DNA of 64,000 nt from Cellulomonas carbonis. GTDB lineage: Bacteria; Actinomycetota; Actinomycetes; Actinomycetales; Cellulomonadaceae. Below, in pieces: positions 25,588-38,764 of the stretch. The stretch is taken from the NCBI RefSeq assembly GCF_014636275.1, contig NZ_BMEB01000001.1:248001-312000 (forward strand), written 5' to 3'. Both the position numbers and the translations under genes were made by a program. Within the stretch, counting starts at the first letter, position 1; every line of letters starts with the position of its first letter. The notes under the pieces are model-generated. The model searched no databases, had not been told where the DNA came from, and was given only the letters and a program-made list of their open reading frames with translations.

Positions 25588-26286
25588 GTGGGCTTGTTCG
25601 GGCGAGGCAGGCGGTCGGACGTCGACGTCGAGGCGAGAGCCGAGGACGTCGCCGACGACGCCCCCGGGGGCACCGCGCCGGTGCGCGACCGCGGGCCGTG
25701 GGACGTCAGCGAGGTGCCCGACCGCGGCCGCCGGGTGGACCTGGGCCCGTTGTGGCTCCCGGGCCGCGACGGCATGGAGCTGCGCATGGAGCTCGAGAAG
25801 ACGTCGCAGATCGTGACGGCGGCGGCGGTCTCGCTCAACGGCTCGGCGCTGCAGCTCCAGGTGTTCGCCGCCCCGCGGACCGAGGGGATCTGGGACGAGA
25901 TCCGCGCCGAGATCGCCGACTCCGTCGCGAAGCAGGGCGGCTCGGCGGACGACGTCCCCGGCCCGTTCGGCCGCGAGCTGCTCGCGCGCGTCCCGGTGCG
26001 GACGGCCGAGGGACGCACGGGTCACCGTCCGGCCCGCTTCATCGGCCACGACGGCCCGCGGTGGTTCCTCCGTGGCGTCCTCACCGGACGGGCCGTCGTC
26101 GAGCCGGGCGCCGCGCAGGAGCTCGAGGACGTCTACGCGGACGTGGTCGTGGTCCGGGGCGACGAGGCCCGTGCCCCGCGCGAGCTGCTCGCGCTCACCG
26201 TGCCCGGCGCGCGCCGCGTCGCCGCACCCACACCCGCCGTGCCCGACCCGCTCACCCGCGGGCCCGAGATCACGGAGATCCGCTGA
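25588..26286 (+). CDS. DUF3710 family protein
   Basis: Protein of 232 residues, the Rv2696c family. It starts MGLFGRGRR, then PWDVSEVPDRGRRVDLGPLWLPGRDGMELRMELE, characteristic of DUF3710, with WFLRGVLTGRAV in the C-terminal half. Function unknown; conserved next to dut. The GTG start is preceded by GGAGGCAGGA. A TACTGT at 25546-25551 could provide its own promoter. Its stop overlaps the ATG of the OB-fold gene (TGATG). Confidence 0.85.
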   Translation: MGLFGRGRRSDVDVEARAEDVADDAPGGTAPVRDRGPWDVSEVPDRGRRVDLGPLWLPGRDGMELRMELEKTSQIVTAAAVSLNGSALQLQVFAAPRTEGIWDEIRAEIADSVAKQGGSADDVPGPFGRELLARVPVRTAEGRTGHRPARFIGHDGPRWFLRGVLTGRAVVEPGAAQELEDVYADVVVVRGDEARAPRELLALTVPGARRVAAPTPAVPDPLTRGPEITEIR

Positions 26287-26669
26287 TGGCCGGGTCGCGC
26301 GGGGAGCGCCTGCGTGAGGTGCTGCGGTCCGCCACGGCCAACCGAGCCGAGTTCGAGGCGTCGCAGGAGCGCCGCAAGGCCGTGCGCGTCGGCTGCACGA
26401 CCGTCGCCGCGGTGCAGGACCGTCGTCGCGCGTCGGTCGCCGGCGTCCTGCGCAGCGTCACGCTGCGGGCCCGTGAGAACGTGCCGGCGCTCGAGGCCGA
26501 GCTGTTCGACGGCACGGGCAGCCTGCGCGTCGTGTGGCTCGGGCAGCGTCGGATCGCGGGGATCGAGCCCGGCCGTCGGGCGCGCATGGAGGGTCTCGTC
26601 TGCCTGAGCGACGGCCGCCCGACGATGTACAACCCGCGCTACGAGCTCGAGGGGCGACATGCCGGCTGA
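26286..26669 (+). CDS. OB-fold nucleic-acid-binding domain protein
   Basis: Protein of 127 residues resembling the Rv2694c family: an OB-fold similar to RecG-wedge/tRNA-binding types, with strands in VAGVLRSVTLRA, LEAELFDGTGSLRVVWLGQRRIAGIEPGRRARMEGLVCL and the terminal YNPRYEL. Probably binds single-stranded nucleic acid, but the target is unknown. Start codon overlaps the DUF3710 stop by one base, and the next gene begins 11 bases before its stop, so it is inside a tight operon. Confidence 0.83.
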   Translation: MAGSRGERLREVLRSATANRAEFEASQERRKAVRVGCTTVAAVQDRRRASVAGVLRSVTLRARENVPALEAELFDGTGSLRVVWLGQRRIAGIEPGRRARMEGLVCLSDGRPTMYNPRYELEGRHAG

Positions 26670-27423
26670 CGCGCGCGACGCGCGGTCGGACGAGGCCGAC
26701 GCGGCCTCGGCCGCGGCGCCTGCCGGGGTCCCGGCCGAGGACGTGCGCCCCGACGCCGCGGCGACCGGCGGCGTGCGGAGCCTCCTCGGCGAGGAGTTCT
26801 CGCTCGCCGACGCGGTCGGTGGCGTGCGAGGTCTGGTCGAGTCGGTCCTCCCGGGCCTCGTCTTCGTCGTCGTGTTCGTCGCGACGCGGGACCTCGTGCC
26901 GTCGCTCGTCGCCGCGTCCGTGGCGGCCCTCGGTGCGGTCGTGCTGCGCCTCGCGCAGCGCACCCCGGTCACCCAGGCGCTCTCCGGGGTGCTCGGGATC
27001 GTCGTCGGCGTCGTGTGGGCGCTGACGACCGGTCGTGCCGAGGACTTCTTCGCCGGCGGGCTCCTGGTCAACGTGGCGTACCTGGTCGGCACGGGCGTGT
27101 CCGCCCTGGTCGGGTGGCCCGTCGTGGGCGTCCTCGTGACGCTCCTGCGCGGCGAGACGATGCGGTGGCGCACCGACCCCGCGCTCACCGGGCTCCGGCG
27201 CCGCTACGCGTGGGCGACGTGGCTGTGGGCCGCGATGTTCGCCCTCCGCCTCGTGGTCCAGGTGCCGTTCTACCTCGCGGGTGACGTCGCGTCGCTCGGG
27301 ACCGCGAAGCTGGCGATGGGCCTCCCGCTCTTCGCCGTCGTCCTCTGGCTCACCTGGCTGCTGGTCGGGCCACGAGCAACCCGTGCAGAGCATCCAGATC
27401 GGCGTCCGACCCCGCCACGATGA
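26659..27423 (+). CDS. DUF3159 membrane protein
   Basis: Protein of 254 residues, the Rv2693c family. An Ala/Asp-rich N-terminal tail precedes LLGEEFSLADAVGGVRGLVESVLPG and about six hydrophobic helices (from about residue 65 to 245). Conserved RRRYAWATWLWAAMFALRLVVQVPFYL near the fifth helix. Function unknown, although its constant link with ceoB/ceoC hints at ion transport or membrane physiology. Starts inside the OB-fold gene, and its last 74 bases overlap the convergent ceoC tail. Confidence 0.83.
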   Translation: MPADARDARSDEADAASAAAPAGVPAEDVRPDAAATGGVRSLLGEEFSLADAVGGVRGLVESVLPGLVFVVVFVATRDLVPSLVAASVAALGAVVLRLAQRTPVTQALSGVLGIVVGVVWALTTGRAEDFFAGGLLVNVAYLVGTGVSALVGWPVVGVLVTLLRGETMRWRTDPALTGLRRRYAWATWLWAAMFALRLVVQVPFYLAGDVASLGTAKLAMGLPLFAVVLWLTWLLVGPRATRAEHPDRRPTPPR

Positions 27424-28024
27424 GCAGCTCGTCGCCCACCTCGAGCGTGTCGTCGGGGCTGGGCGCGAGGGGGCGGCCGCTGCGCACGATCGCGGCCAGG
27501 ACGGTGTCGGGCGGCCACGTGACGTCGCCGACCCGCGTGCCCTCGAGCTCGGACCCCTCGGGCAGCGTCAGCTCGAGGATGTCCGCACCGGACTGGTGGA
27601 ACGAGAAGATCTTGACGAGGTCGCCGACGGCGACGGCCTCCTCGACCATCGCGGTCATGATGCGCGGCGTCGAGACGGCGACGTCGACGCCCCACCCCTC
27701 GTCGAACATCCACTCGTTCTTCGGGTTGTTGACGCGGGCCACCGTCCGGGGGACGCCGTACTCGGTCTTGGCGAGGAGCGAGACGACCAGGTTGACCTTG
27801 TCGTCGCCGGTCGCGGCGACGATGACGTCGCACTCGTCCACGCGGGCCTGCGACAGCGTGGAGAGCTCGCACGCGTCGGCGAGCAGCCACTCGGCGTCGG
27901 CCACCGACGCCACGCGCATGGCGCTCGGCTGCTTGTCGACGAGCATCACCTCGTGGTCCGACGCCAGCAGCTCGCGGGCGATCGACCGGCCGACCGAGCC
28001 GGCCCCCGCGATGACGACGCGCAT
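27350..28024 (-). CDS. ceoC: TrkA-type potassium regulatory protein (CeoC)
   Basis: RCK protein of 224 residues. The N-terminal Rossmann domain has GAGSVGRSIARELL and the acidic end of beta-2 in LVDKQPS; the C-terminal TrkA-C domain spans about residues 135-218. It should bind NAD(H) or nucleotides and gate or regulate a potassium transporter. The ATG overlaps the stop of the upstream ceoB gene by one base (TGATG), with GGAGGA ahead, so both are made together. The 3' end overlaps DUF3159 by 74 bases on the opposite strand. Confidence 0.87.
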   Translation of the reverse strand: MRVVIAGAGSVGRSIARELLASDHEVMLVDKQPSAMRVASVADAEWLLADACELSTLSQARVDECDVIVAATGDDKVNLVVSLLAKTEYGVPRTVARVNNPKNEWMFDEGWGVDVAVSTPRIMTAMVEEAVAVGDLVKIFSFHQSGADILELTLPEGSELEGTRVGDVTWPPDTVLAAIVRSGRPLAPSPDDTLEVGDELLIVAGSDADLDALHGLLVARPAAR

Positions 28025-28689
28025 CAGTCCTCCTTCGGCGGGACGTGGGTGAGCACCCGCTCGACACGCGGGACGTCGGTCGCCTCGACCATCACGTGGA
28101 CGAGGTCGTGCTCCTGCAGCACGGTGTCCGCACCGGGGAGCATGCCGTCGCCGAAGCGTGTCAGGTACGCGACCCGCGCACCCGTCGCGGCCTCGAGCGC
28201 CGCGACCGGCAGGCCGATCCACCCGGGGTGGACGTCCATCTGGGCCATGACGACGCGCCCGGACGCGTCGCGGAACTCGTCCGTCGCCCCCATGGGCAGC
28301 ATGCGCCGCAGCACCTGGTCGGCGGTCCAGCGCACCGTCGCGACCGTGGGGATCCCGAGCCGCTGGTAGATCTCGGCACGGTGCGGGTCGTAGATCCGCG
28401 CGACGACGTTGTCGACACCGAACGTCTCGCGCGCGACCCGCGCCGCGAGGATGTTGGAGTTGTCGCCGTCGGAGACTGCGGCGAACGCGTAGGCGTCCTC
28501 GACCCCCGCCTGCAGGAGCGTCTCGCGGTCGAACCCGAGGCCGGTCACGCGGCGGCCGCTGAACTCGCTCTCGAGCCGACGGAAGGCGTCCGGGTTCTGG
28601 TCGATGACCGCGACCGAGTGGCCGCGGTGCTCCAGGGACTGGGCGAGGGTCGCGCCGACCCGGCCGCACCCCATGATGACGAAGTGCAC
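28024..28689 (-). CDS. ceoB: TrkA-type potassium regulatory protein (CeoB)
   Basis: RCK protein of 221 residues: MGCGRVGATLAQSLEHRGHSVAVIDQNP is the nucleotide-binding fold, followed by SDGDNSNILAARVARETF and a TrkA-C domain. First gene of the ceoBC pair, equivalent to Rv2691/Rv2692. The GTG at 28689 is eight bases from TAGCGT and lacks a ribosome-binding site, so it is probably leaderless. It is divergent from a KimA-like potassium importer, with only 70 bases between the two start codons. Confidence 0.88.
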   Translation of the reverse strand: MHFVIMGCGRVGATLAQSLEHRGHSVAVIDQNPDAFRRLESEFSGRRVTGLGFDRETLLQAGVEDAYAFAAVSDGDNSNILAARVARETFGVDNVVARIYDPHRAEIYQRLGIPTVATVRWTADQVLRRMLPMGATDEFRDASGRVVMAQMDVHPGWIGLPVAALEAATGARVAYLTRFGDGMLPGADTVLQEHDLVHVMVEATDVPRVERVLTHVPPKED

Positions 28690-28697
28690 GAGGGGAC

Positions 28698-28703
28698 ACG
28701 CTA
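28698..28703 (-). promoter_or_regulatory. -10 box of leaderless ceoB
   Basis: TAGCGT, eight bases before the GTG at 28689. Confidence 0.45.
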
Positions 28704-28745
28704 CCCCTGCGGACCTGCTGGTGCGTGCGTCCCGGCGGGCGGGCC

Positions 28746-28751
28746 TAGCAT
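28746..28751 (+). promoter_or_regulatory. -10 box of leaderless KimA-like gene
   Basis: TAGCAT, eight bases before the GTG at 28760. Its -35 region would overlap that of divergent ceoB. Confidence 0.45.
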
Positions 28752-28759
28752 GGACCTCC

Positions 28760-30817
28760 GTGTCAGACGTCGCCGACGCCGCCAAGCGTCTGCTGCTCGG
28801 TCGGCCTGTCCAGACCGAGCAGCTGCAGCACACCCTGCTCCCGAAGCGGATCGCCCTCCCGGTGTTCGCGTCGGACGCCCTCTCGTCGGTCGCGTACGCG
28901 CCGGACGAGATCCTCCTGACCCTGGCGATCGCGGGGCTCGCAGCCACCACGTTCTCGCCGCTGGTCGGGCTCGCCGTCGTGGTCGTGCTCGTCGTGGTGG
29001 TGCTGTCGTACCGCCAGAACGTGCACGCGTACCCGTCCGGCGGCGGTGACTACGAGGTCGCGACCGTCAACCTCGGTCCCCGGGCCGGCGTCGGCGTCGC
29101 GAGCGCGCTCCTGGTCGACTACGTGCTCACGGTGGCCGTCTCGATCTCCTCGGGTGCGCAGTACGCGGCGTCGGCCATCCCGGCGCTGCGCGGCCACGAG
29201 GTCGCGGTCGCCGTGTCGCTCGTGACCCTGCTCACGGTGCTCAACCTGCGCGGGGTGCGCGAGTCCGGGCGGCTCTTCGCGATCCCGACCTACCTGTTCA
29301 TGGGCGCCGTCGGTCTGACCGCGGCCGTGGGGGCGCTGCGTCACCTCACGGGGACGCTGCCCCCCGCCGAGAGCGCGGCGCTCCAGGTGCTGCCGGAGTC
29401 GGGCTTCGACCAGGGGCTCGTGGGGATCGCCGGCGGGTTCCTCGTGCTGCGGGCGTTCGCCTCCGGGTGCGCGGCCCTGACCGGCGTCGAGGCGATCAGC
29501 AACGGCGTGCCGGCGTTCCGCAAGCCCAAGAGCCGCAACGCCGCGACGACCCTCGCGCTGCTCGGTGGCCTCTCGATCACCTTCATCATGTCGATCCTGC
29601 TGCTCGCGCAGGCGACGGGCGTCCACTACGTCGAGTTCCCGGCCGAGCAGCTCCTGCGCGACGGCGTCCCGGTCGGCGAGGAGTACGTCCAGGACCCGGT
29701 CCTCGGCCAGCTCGCGCAGGCGGTGTTCAGCGGCTTCCCGCCCGCGTTCTTCGTCGTGTCGGCCGTCACCGGCCTGATCCTCGTGCTGGCGGCGAACACG
29801 GCGTTCAACGGGTTCCCGGTGCTCGGGTCGATCCTCGCGCGCGACGGGTACCTGCCGCGGCAGCTGCACACGCGCGGCGACCGGCTCGCGTTCTCCAACG
29901 GGATCATCTTCCTGGCGGTCGGGGCCATCGTCCTCATCTACGCGTTCGACGCCCAGGTCACGCGGCTCATCCAGCTGTACATCGTGGGCGTGTTCGTCTC
30001 GTTCACCCTGTCGCAGCTGGGCATGGTCAAGCACTGGAACCGTGCGCTGCGGACCGAGCCCGACCCGCAGCGTCGCTCCCGGATGATGCGGTCGCGCGCG
30101 ATCAACGCCGTCGGGCTCGCGCTCACGGGAACCGTGCTCGTCGTGGTCCTCGTGACGAAGTTCACGCGCGGCGCGTGGATCGCGATCCTCGCGATGGCGT
30201 TCGTGTTCGTCGTCATGCAGGGCATCCGCCGCCACTACGAGGCGGTCAGCAAGGAGCTCGCGCTCGGCGAGGACGTCGGCGCGGCCCGCGCGCTGCCCAG
30301 CCGGGTGCACGCGATCGTCCTCGTGTCGCGGCTGCACAAGCCGACGATGCGGGCCCTCGCCTACGCGCGGGCGACGCGGCCCTCGACGCTCGAGGCGCTC
30401 ACCGTGTCCGTGGACGCCGTGGACTCCGTCCAGCTGCGCGAGCAGTGGGAGGAGCTCGACATCCCGGTCCCGCTCAAGGTGCTCGACTCGCCGTACCGCG
30501 ACCTGACGCGCCCCGTCGTCGGCTACGTCAAGTCGGTCCGGCGGCAGAGCCCGCGCGACCTCGTGGTCGTCTACGTGCCCGAGTACGTCGTCGGCCGCTG
30601 GTGGGAGCAGCTGCTGCACAACCAGAGCGCGCTGCGGATCAAGAACCGTCTGCTGTTCACGCCGGGTGTCATCATCGCGTCGGTGCCGTGGCAGCTGCGG
30701 TCGTCGGAGGTCGTGACGGGCAAGCCGGTCGTCGACGGTGCGACCGCCGTGCCGCCCCCGCAGGAGCGTGCGGCGCCCGCCGCGCCGCACGACCGGACCC
30801 CGGAGGGCCCCAGGTGA
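28760..30817 (+). CDS. KimA-like potassium importer (APC superfamily)
   Basis: Membrane protein of 685 residues with about 12 helices in the first 480 residues and a soluble C-terminal domain of about 180 residues. Signatures shared with Bacillus KimA as I recall it: SDALSSVAYAPDEIL in the first helix, LSYRQNVHAYPSGGGDYEV, LLVDYVLTVAVSISSGAQ and GVEAISNGVPAF. KimA is a high-affinity proton-coupled potassium importer controlled by c-di-AMP through its cytosolic part. The divergent ceoBC pair supports a potassium role here. An amino-acid permease is the alternative, but the long C-terminal domain and GGGDYE motif favour KimA. Leaderless GTG; the stop overlaps the next start (GTGA). Confidence 0.82.
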   Translation: MSDVADAAKRLLLGRPVQTEQLQHTLLPKRIALPVFASDALSSVAYAPDEILLTLAIAGLAATTFSPLVGLAVVVVLVVVVLSYRQNVHAYPSGGGDYEVATVNLGPRAGVGVASALLVDYVLTVAVSISSGAQYAASAIPALRGHEVAVAVSLVTLLTVLNLRGVRESGRLFAIPTYLFMGAVGLTAAVGALRHLTGTLPPAESAALQVLPESGFDQGLVGIAGGFLVLRAFASGCAALTGVEAISNGVPAFRKPKSRNAATTLALLGGLSITFIMSILLLAQATGVHYVEFPAEQLLRDGVPVGEEYVQDPVLGQLAQAVFSGFPPAFFVVSAVTGLILVLAANTAFNGFPVLGSILARDGYLPRQLHTRGDRLAFSNGIIFLAVGAIVLIYAFDAQVTRLIQLYIVGVFVSFTLSQLGMVKHWNRALRTEPDPQRRSRMMRSRAINAVGLALTGTVLVVVLVTKFTRGAWIAILAMAFVFVVMQGIRRHYEAVSKELALGEDVGAARALPSRVHAIVLVSRLHKPTMRALAYARATRPSTLEALTVSVDAVDSVQLREQWEELDIPVPLKVLDSPYRDLTRPVVGYVKSVRRQSPRDLVVVYVPEYVVGRWWEQLLHNQSALRIKNRLLFTPGVIIASVPWQLRSSEVVTGKPVVDGATAVPPPQERAAPAAPHDRTPEGPR

Positions 30818-32061
30818 CCTCAGCACCCGACCGCACCGAGCAGCCCCTCGTCACGCTCGAGGTGGGTCCGCCCGCCCACGGCGGTCACTGCGTCGCGCGG
30901 CACGAGGGGCGCGTCGTGTTCGTGCGGCACGCCCTCCCGGGCGAGGTCGTCCGTGCCCGGCTCACCGATGCGGGGGAGCAGGCGCGGTTCTGGCGCGCCG
31001 ACGCGGTGGAGGTCGTCGAGGCGTCGCCGGACCGCGTGCCGTCGGCATGGCCCGAGGCGGGCCCCGGTGGGGTCGGCGGCGGGGAGCTCGCGCACGTCTC
31101 GCTCGCCGGTCAGCGCCGGTGGAAGGCCTCGGTGGTGGGCGAGCAGCTCAAGCGGCTCGCCCGGCTCGACCTCGAGGTCGACGTCGAGGCGGCACCCGGT
31201 GACGAGGAGACGGGTGGGCTCGCGTGGCGCACGCGCATCGAGCTCGTCACCGACGCCGAGGGGCGGGCCGGGATGCACCGGCACCGCTCGCACGACGTCG
31301 TCCCCCTGGCGTCCATGCCGCTCGCCACGGACGCCCTCACCGACCTCGGGCTGCTCGCGCGGCGGTGGCCCGAGGGCGTGCGCGTGACCGCCGTGGCGCC
31401 GGTGGGCGGCGACCGGCCGCTCGTCCTCGTCGACGGCAGGCCGTGGGGCCGGCACGGCGAGGACACGCGCCCGACGGCCCGGACGTCGGTGCGCGAGGTC
31501 GCGACGGTCGCCGGGCGCGAGCACACGTGGCGCGTCGCGGGGGACGGGTTCTGGCAGGTCCACCGGGCGGCGCCGACGACGCTCGCCGGTGCGGTCGTCG
31601 ACGCCGTGGCGGACCGTGAGGGCGCCACGGTCGTCGACCTGTACGCCGGTGCGGGGCTGTTCACGGTGCCGCTCGCGCACGCCGTCGGCCCGCAGGGTCG
31701 CGTCGTGGCCGTCGAGGGCGACGCGCGTGCGGTACGGGACGCGCGGCGCAACGTGCACGCGCTCGACGGCGTCGAGCTCCACCTGGGGCCGGTCGCCGAC
31801 GTGCTCGCCGGGGGAGCGGTCGCGCGCGCGGACGTCGTGGTCCTCGACCCGCCACGGGTCGGGGCGGGCCGCGTCGTCGTCGACCGCGTCGCGGCGCTCG
31901 ACCCCGACCGGGTCGTCTACGTCGCGTGCGACCCGGCGGCGTTCGCACGCGACGTCGCGTACCTGGGCGAGCGCGGCTGGTCGCTCACGTCGGTGCGCGC
32001 GTTCGACCTGTTCCCGATGACGCACCACGTGGAGTGCGTCGGCGTGCTCGACCGCGCCTGA
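30814..32061 (+). CDS. TrmA/RumA-family RNA (uracil-C5) methyltransferase
   Basis: Class I SAM-dependent RNA methyltransferase of 415 residues, equivalent to Rv2689c. An N-terminal TRAM-like domain (LEVGPPAHGGHCVARHEGRVVFVRHALPGE) is followed by the central domain and the catalytic domain: SAM motif VVDLYAGAGLFTVPLA (about 272-287), VVLDPPRVGAG, and the nucleophile/catalytic Cys in VYVACDPAAFARD (about 370). The iron-sulfur cysteines found in RumA (C-x-CGGC region) are replaced by GGVGGGELAHVS, so the cluster appears to be absent. It may act on rRNA or tRNA uridine. Coupled to the potassium importer gene by GTGA. Confidence 0.85.
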   Translation: MTSAPDRTEQPLVTLEVGPPAHGGHCVARHEGRVVFVRHALPGEVVRARLTDAGEQARFWRADAVEVVEASPDRVPSAWPEAGPGGVGGGELAHVSLAGQRRWKASVVGEQLKRLARLDLEVDVEAAPGDEETGGLAWRTRIELVTDAEGRAGMHRHRSHDVVPLASMPLATDALTDLGLLARRWPEGVRVTAVAPVGGDRPLVLVDGRPWGRHGEDTRPTARTSVREVATVAGREHTWRVAGDGFWQVHRAAPTTLAGAVVDAVADREGATVVDLYAGAGLFTVPLAHAVGPQGRVVAVEGDARAVRDARRNVHALDGVELHLGPVADVLAGGAVARADVVVLDPPRVGAGRVVVDRVAALDPDRVVYVACDPAAFARDVAYLGERGWSLTSVRAFDLFPMTHHVECVGVLDRA

Positions 32062-32090
32062 CGTCCCCGACCCACCGCCCGCGCGCGATC

Positions 32091-32111
32091 GGGCGCGCGA
32101 GGGGCGCGCCC
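32091..32111 (+). terminator. Hairpin after the RNA methyltransferase gene
   Basis: GGGCGCGC and GCGCGCCC form an eight-pair stem with a five-base loop, 30 bases after the stop. No T-run. Confidence 0.45.
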
Positions 32112-32156
32112 GCGACCACGGCGTGGGCCCGTCCCGCACCGGCCGTGGCCGTGGTC

Positions 32157-32162
32157 TACGAT
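32157..32162 (+). promoter_or_regulatory. Candidate acnA -10
   Basis: TACGAT places the transcription start inside the adjacent palindrome (32164-32181). TAGCCT at 32206-32211 is an alternative -10. Confidence 0.3.
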
Positions 32163-32163
32163 G

Positions 32164-32181
32164 TATCTTGACGTCGAGATA
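32164..32181. promoter_or_regulatory. 18-base palindromic operator upstream of acnA
   Basis: TATCTTGACGTCGAGATA is symmetric at all positions except one pair. It is AT-rich compared with its surroundings and sits about 100 bases before the aconitase start. Probably bound by a dimeric repressor; the regulator is not identified here. Confidence 0.6.
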
Positions 32182-32279
32182 TCTGGCCCGGCACACCGCC
32201 GTCGGTAGCCTGGTCGCCAGAGGACGCGTCCCGCGCGGGCGCCGACGCCCTACCGCACCACCACTCGTGAGGAGCCACC

Positions 32280-35102
<2,823 letters not shown>

Positions 35103-35115
35103 CGACCCACCGGGG

Positions 35116-35147
35116 ACGCCCCGTGCCGCTCGTGCGGCGCGGGGCGT
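35116..35147 (+). terminator. Strong acnA terminator hairpin
   Basis: Fourteen-pair stem with one G-T wobble and a TCGT loop, 14 bases after the acnA stop. Confidence 0.75.
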
Positions 35148-35182
35148 TCCCGTGCGAGGGCCCGGTGTGGCACGGTCGGTGC

Positions 35183-35608
35183 ATGGCACGCGACGAGCCC
35201 GTGACGCGCGAGAACGACGGCGACGTCGCCGCGTTCCTCTCCTCGGTCCCCGACGAGCGGCGGCGTGCCGACGCGCTCGCGCTCCTGCCGCTCATGGAGC
35301 GCGCGACGGGACAGCCGCCGCGCCTGTGGGGGACGTCGATCGTGGGCTTCGGCCGGTACCACTACACGTACGCGACGGGTCGTGAGGGAGACGCCGCGGC
35401 GGTGGGGTTCTCGCCGCGCAAGGCGAACCTGACGGTCTACTTCCCGATGGGCTTCGACGACCTGCAGGACGACCTGGCGCGCCTCGGCCCCCACACGACC
35501 AGCGTCTCGTGCCTGTACCTCAAGCGGCTCGACGACGTGGACCTCGAGGTGCTCGAGGGCATGGTGCGTCGCGGGTACCGGCAGGCCGTGGACCACGTCT
35601 GGGGCTGA
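35183..35608 (+). CDS. DUF1801 domain protein
   Basis: Protein of 141 residues of the YdhG/DUF1801 fold (AFLSSVPDERRRADALALLPLMERATGQPPRLWG, WGTSIVGFGRYHYTY, ANLTVYFPMGF, CLYLKRLDDVDLEVLEGMV). Function unknown; the family is widespread and sometimes linked to stress. ATG chosen because the family domain starts 12 residues later. It converges on the Nudix gene with a hairpin between. Confidence 0.83.
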   Translation: MARDEPVTRENDGDVAAFLSSVPDERRRADALALLPLMERATGQPPRLWGTSIVGFGRYHYTYATGREGDAAAVGFSPRKANLTVYFPMGFDDLQDDLARLGPHTTSVSCLYLKRLDDVDLEVLEGMVRRGYRQAVDHVWG

Positions 35609-35612
35609 CGTG

Positions 35613-35634
35613 CCGCCCGGTGGCGGCCGGGCGG
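35613..35634. terminator. Bidirectional hairpin between DUF1801 and Nudix genes
   Basis: CCGCCCGG and CCGGGCGG form an eight-pair stem around a six-base loop between two convergent stops. Confidence 0.5.
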
Positions 35635-35645
35635 ACGGGCCCCGG

Positions 35646-37849
<2,204 letters not shown>

Positions 37850-38764
37850 CTACTCCTTCACGGCCCCGGTGGTGACGTTCATGATCCGGCGCTGGAACAC
37901 GAAGAACAGCACCGCGACCGGGATGGTCATCAGGGCGGCCGCCCCGAGCTTGAGCGGGAACTGGCTGCCCTGGCCGAGCCCGCCGGACGCGAGCTGCGCG
38001 ACGCCCTTCGTGAGCGGGCTCAGGGCCGGGTCCTGCGCGGCCACGATGAAGTGCGACAGCTCGTTCCACGAGCCCTGGAAGGACAGGATCACCAGGGTGA
38101 CGAGCGCGGGCGTGGCCATCGGCAGCACGATCCACCAGTAGGTGCGGAACGGCCCGGCCCCGTCGATGCGCGCCGCCTCCTCGACGCTCCGCGGGATCGA
38201 CTCGAAGAAGTTCTTCATGATGAAGATGCCGGCCGCGTCGGCCATGAGCGGCACGATCAGCGCGAGGAACGTGTTGTAGATGCCGAGCTGGTTGAGCACG
38301 AGGAACTTCGGGATGAGCAGCACGACGCCGGGCACGGCCATCACCGCGACCAGCAGCGCGAACACGACGCCGCGGCCGCGGAAGCTCAGCCGTGCCAGCG
38401 CGTACCCGGCGAGGGAGTTGATGAAGACGCGCCCCACCGTGACCAGGATCGTGATGACGACCGAGTTGCGGAACCAGACCGGGAAGTCCGACCGCAGGAA
38501 CAGCTCCTGGTAGGCAGCGGTCGTCCACGTGCCGGGGACGAGCGACAGCGGCGAGCCGACGGCCTCCGCCTCGCTCTTGAAGGACGTCGCGACCTGGACG
38601 AGGAACGGGTAGATGTAGACGACCGCGATGACGACGAGCGTCGTGTACACGAACGCGGTCCCGATGGTCCGACGTCGTGCGGAGCGGTCGGCGCGGCGTC
38701 CGGCCCGGTCCTCGCGCGTCGACCCCCGTGCTCCGGTGCGTGCGGGGCCGGTCGCGGCGCTCAT
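37850..38764 (-). CDS. Carbohydrate ABC transporter permease, MalG type
   Basis: Inner-membrane permease of 304 residues with about six helices. The EAA loop EEAARIDGAGPFRTYWWIVLP, which contacts the ATPase, is present at about 205-225. A basic N-terminal tail of about 35 residues precedes the first helix. ATG overlaps the upstream permease stop (ATGA). Last gene of an operon solute-binding protein - MalF-type - MalG-type that has no ATPase, so it must borrow one, as actinobacterial sugar importers do with MsiK. Confidence 0.9.
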   Translation of the reverse strand: MSAATGPARTGARGSTREDRAGRRADRSARRRTIGTAFVYTTLVVIAVVYIYPFLVQVATSFKSEAEAVGSPLSLVPGTWTTAAYQELFLRSDFPVWFRNSVVITILVTVGRVFINSLAGYALARLSFRGRGVVFALLVAVMAVPGVVLLIPKFLVLNQLGIYNTFLALIVPLMADAAGIFIMKNFFESIPRSVEEAARIDGAGPFRTYWWIVLPMATPALVTLVILSFQGSWNELSHFIVAAQDPALSPLTKGVAQLASGGLGQGSQFPLKLGAAALMTIPVAVLFFVFQRRIMNVTTGAVKE

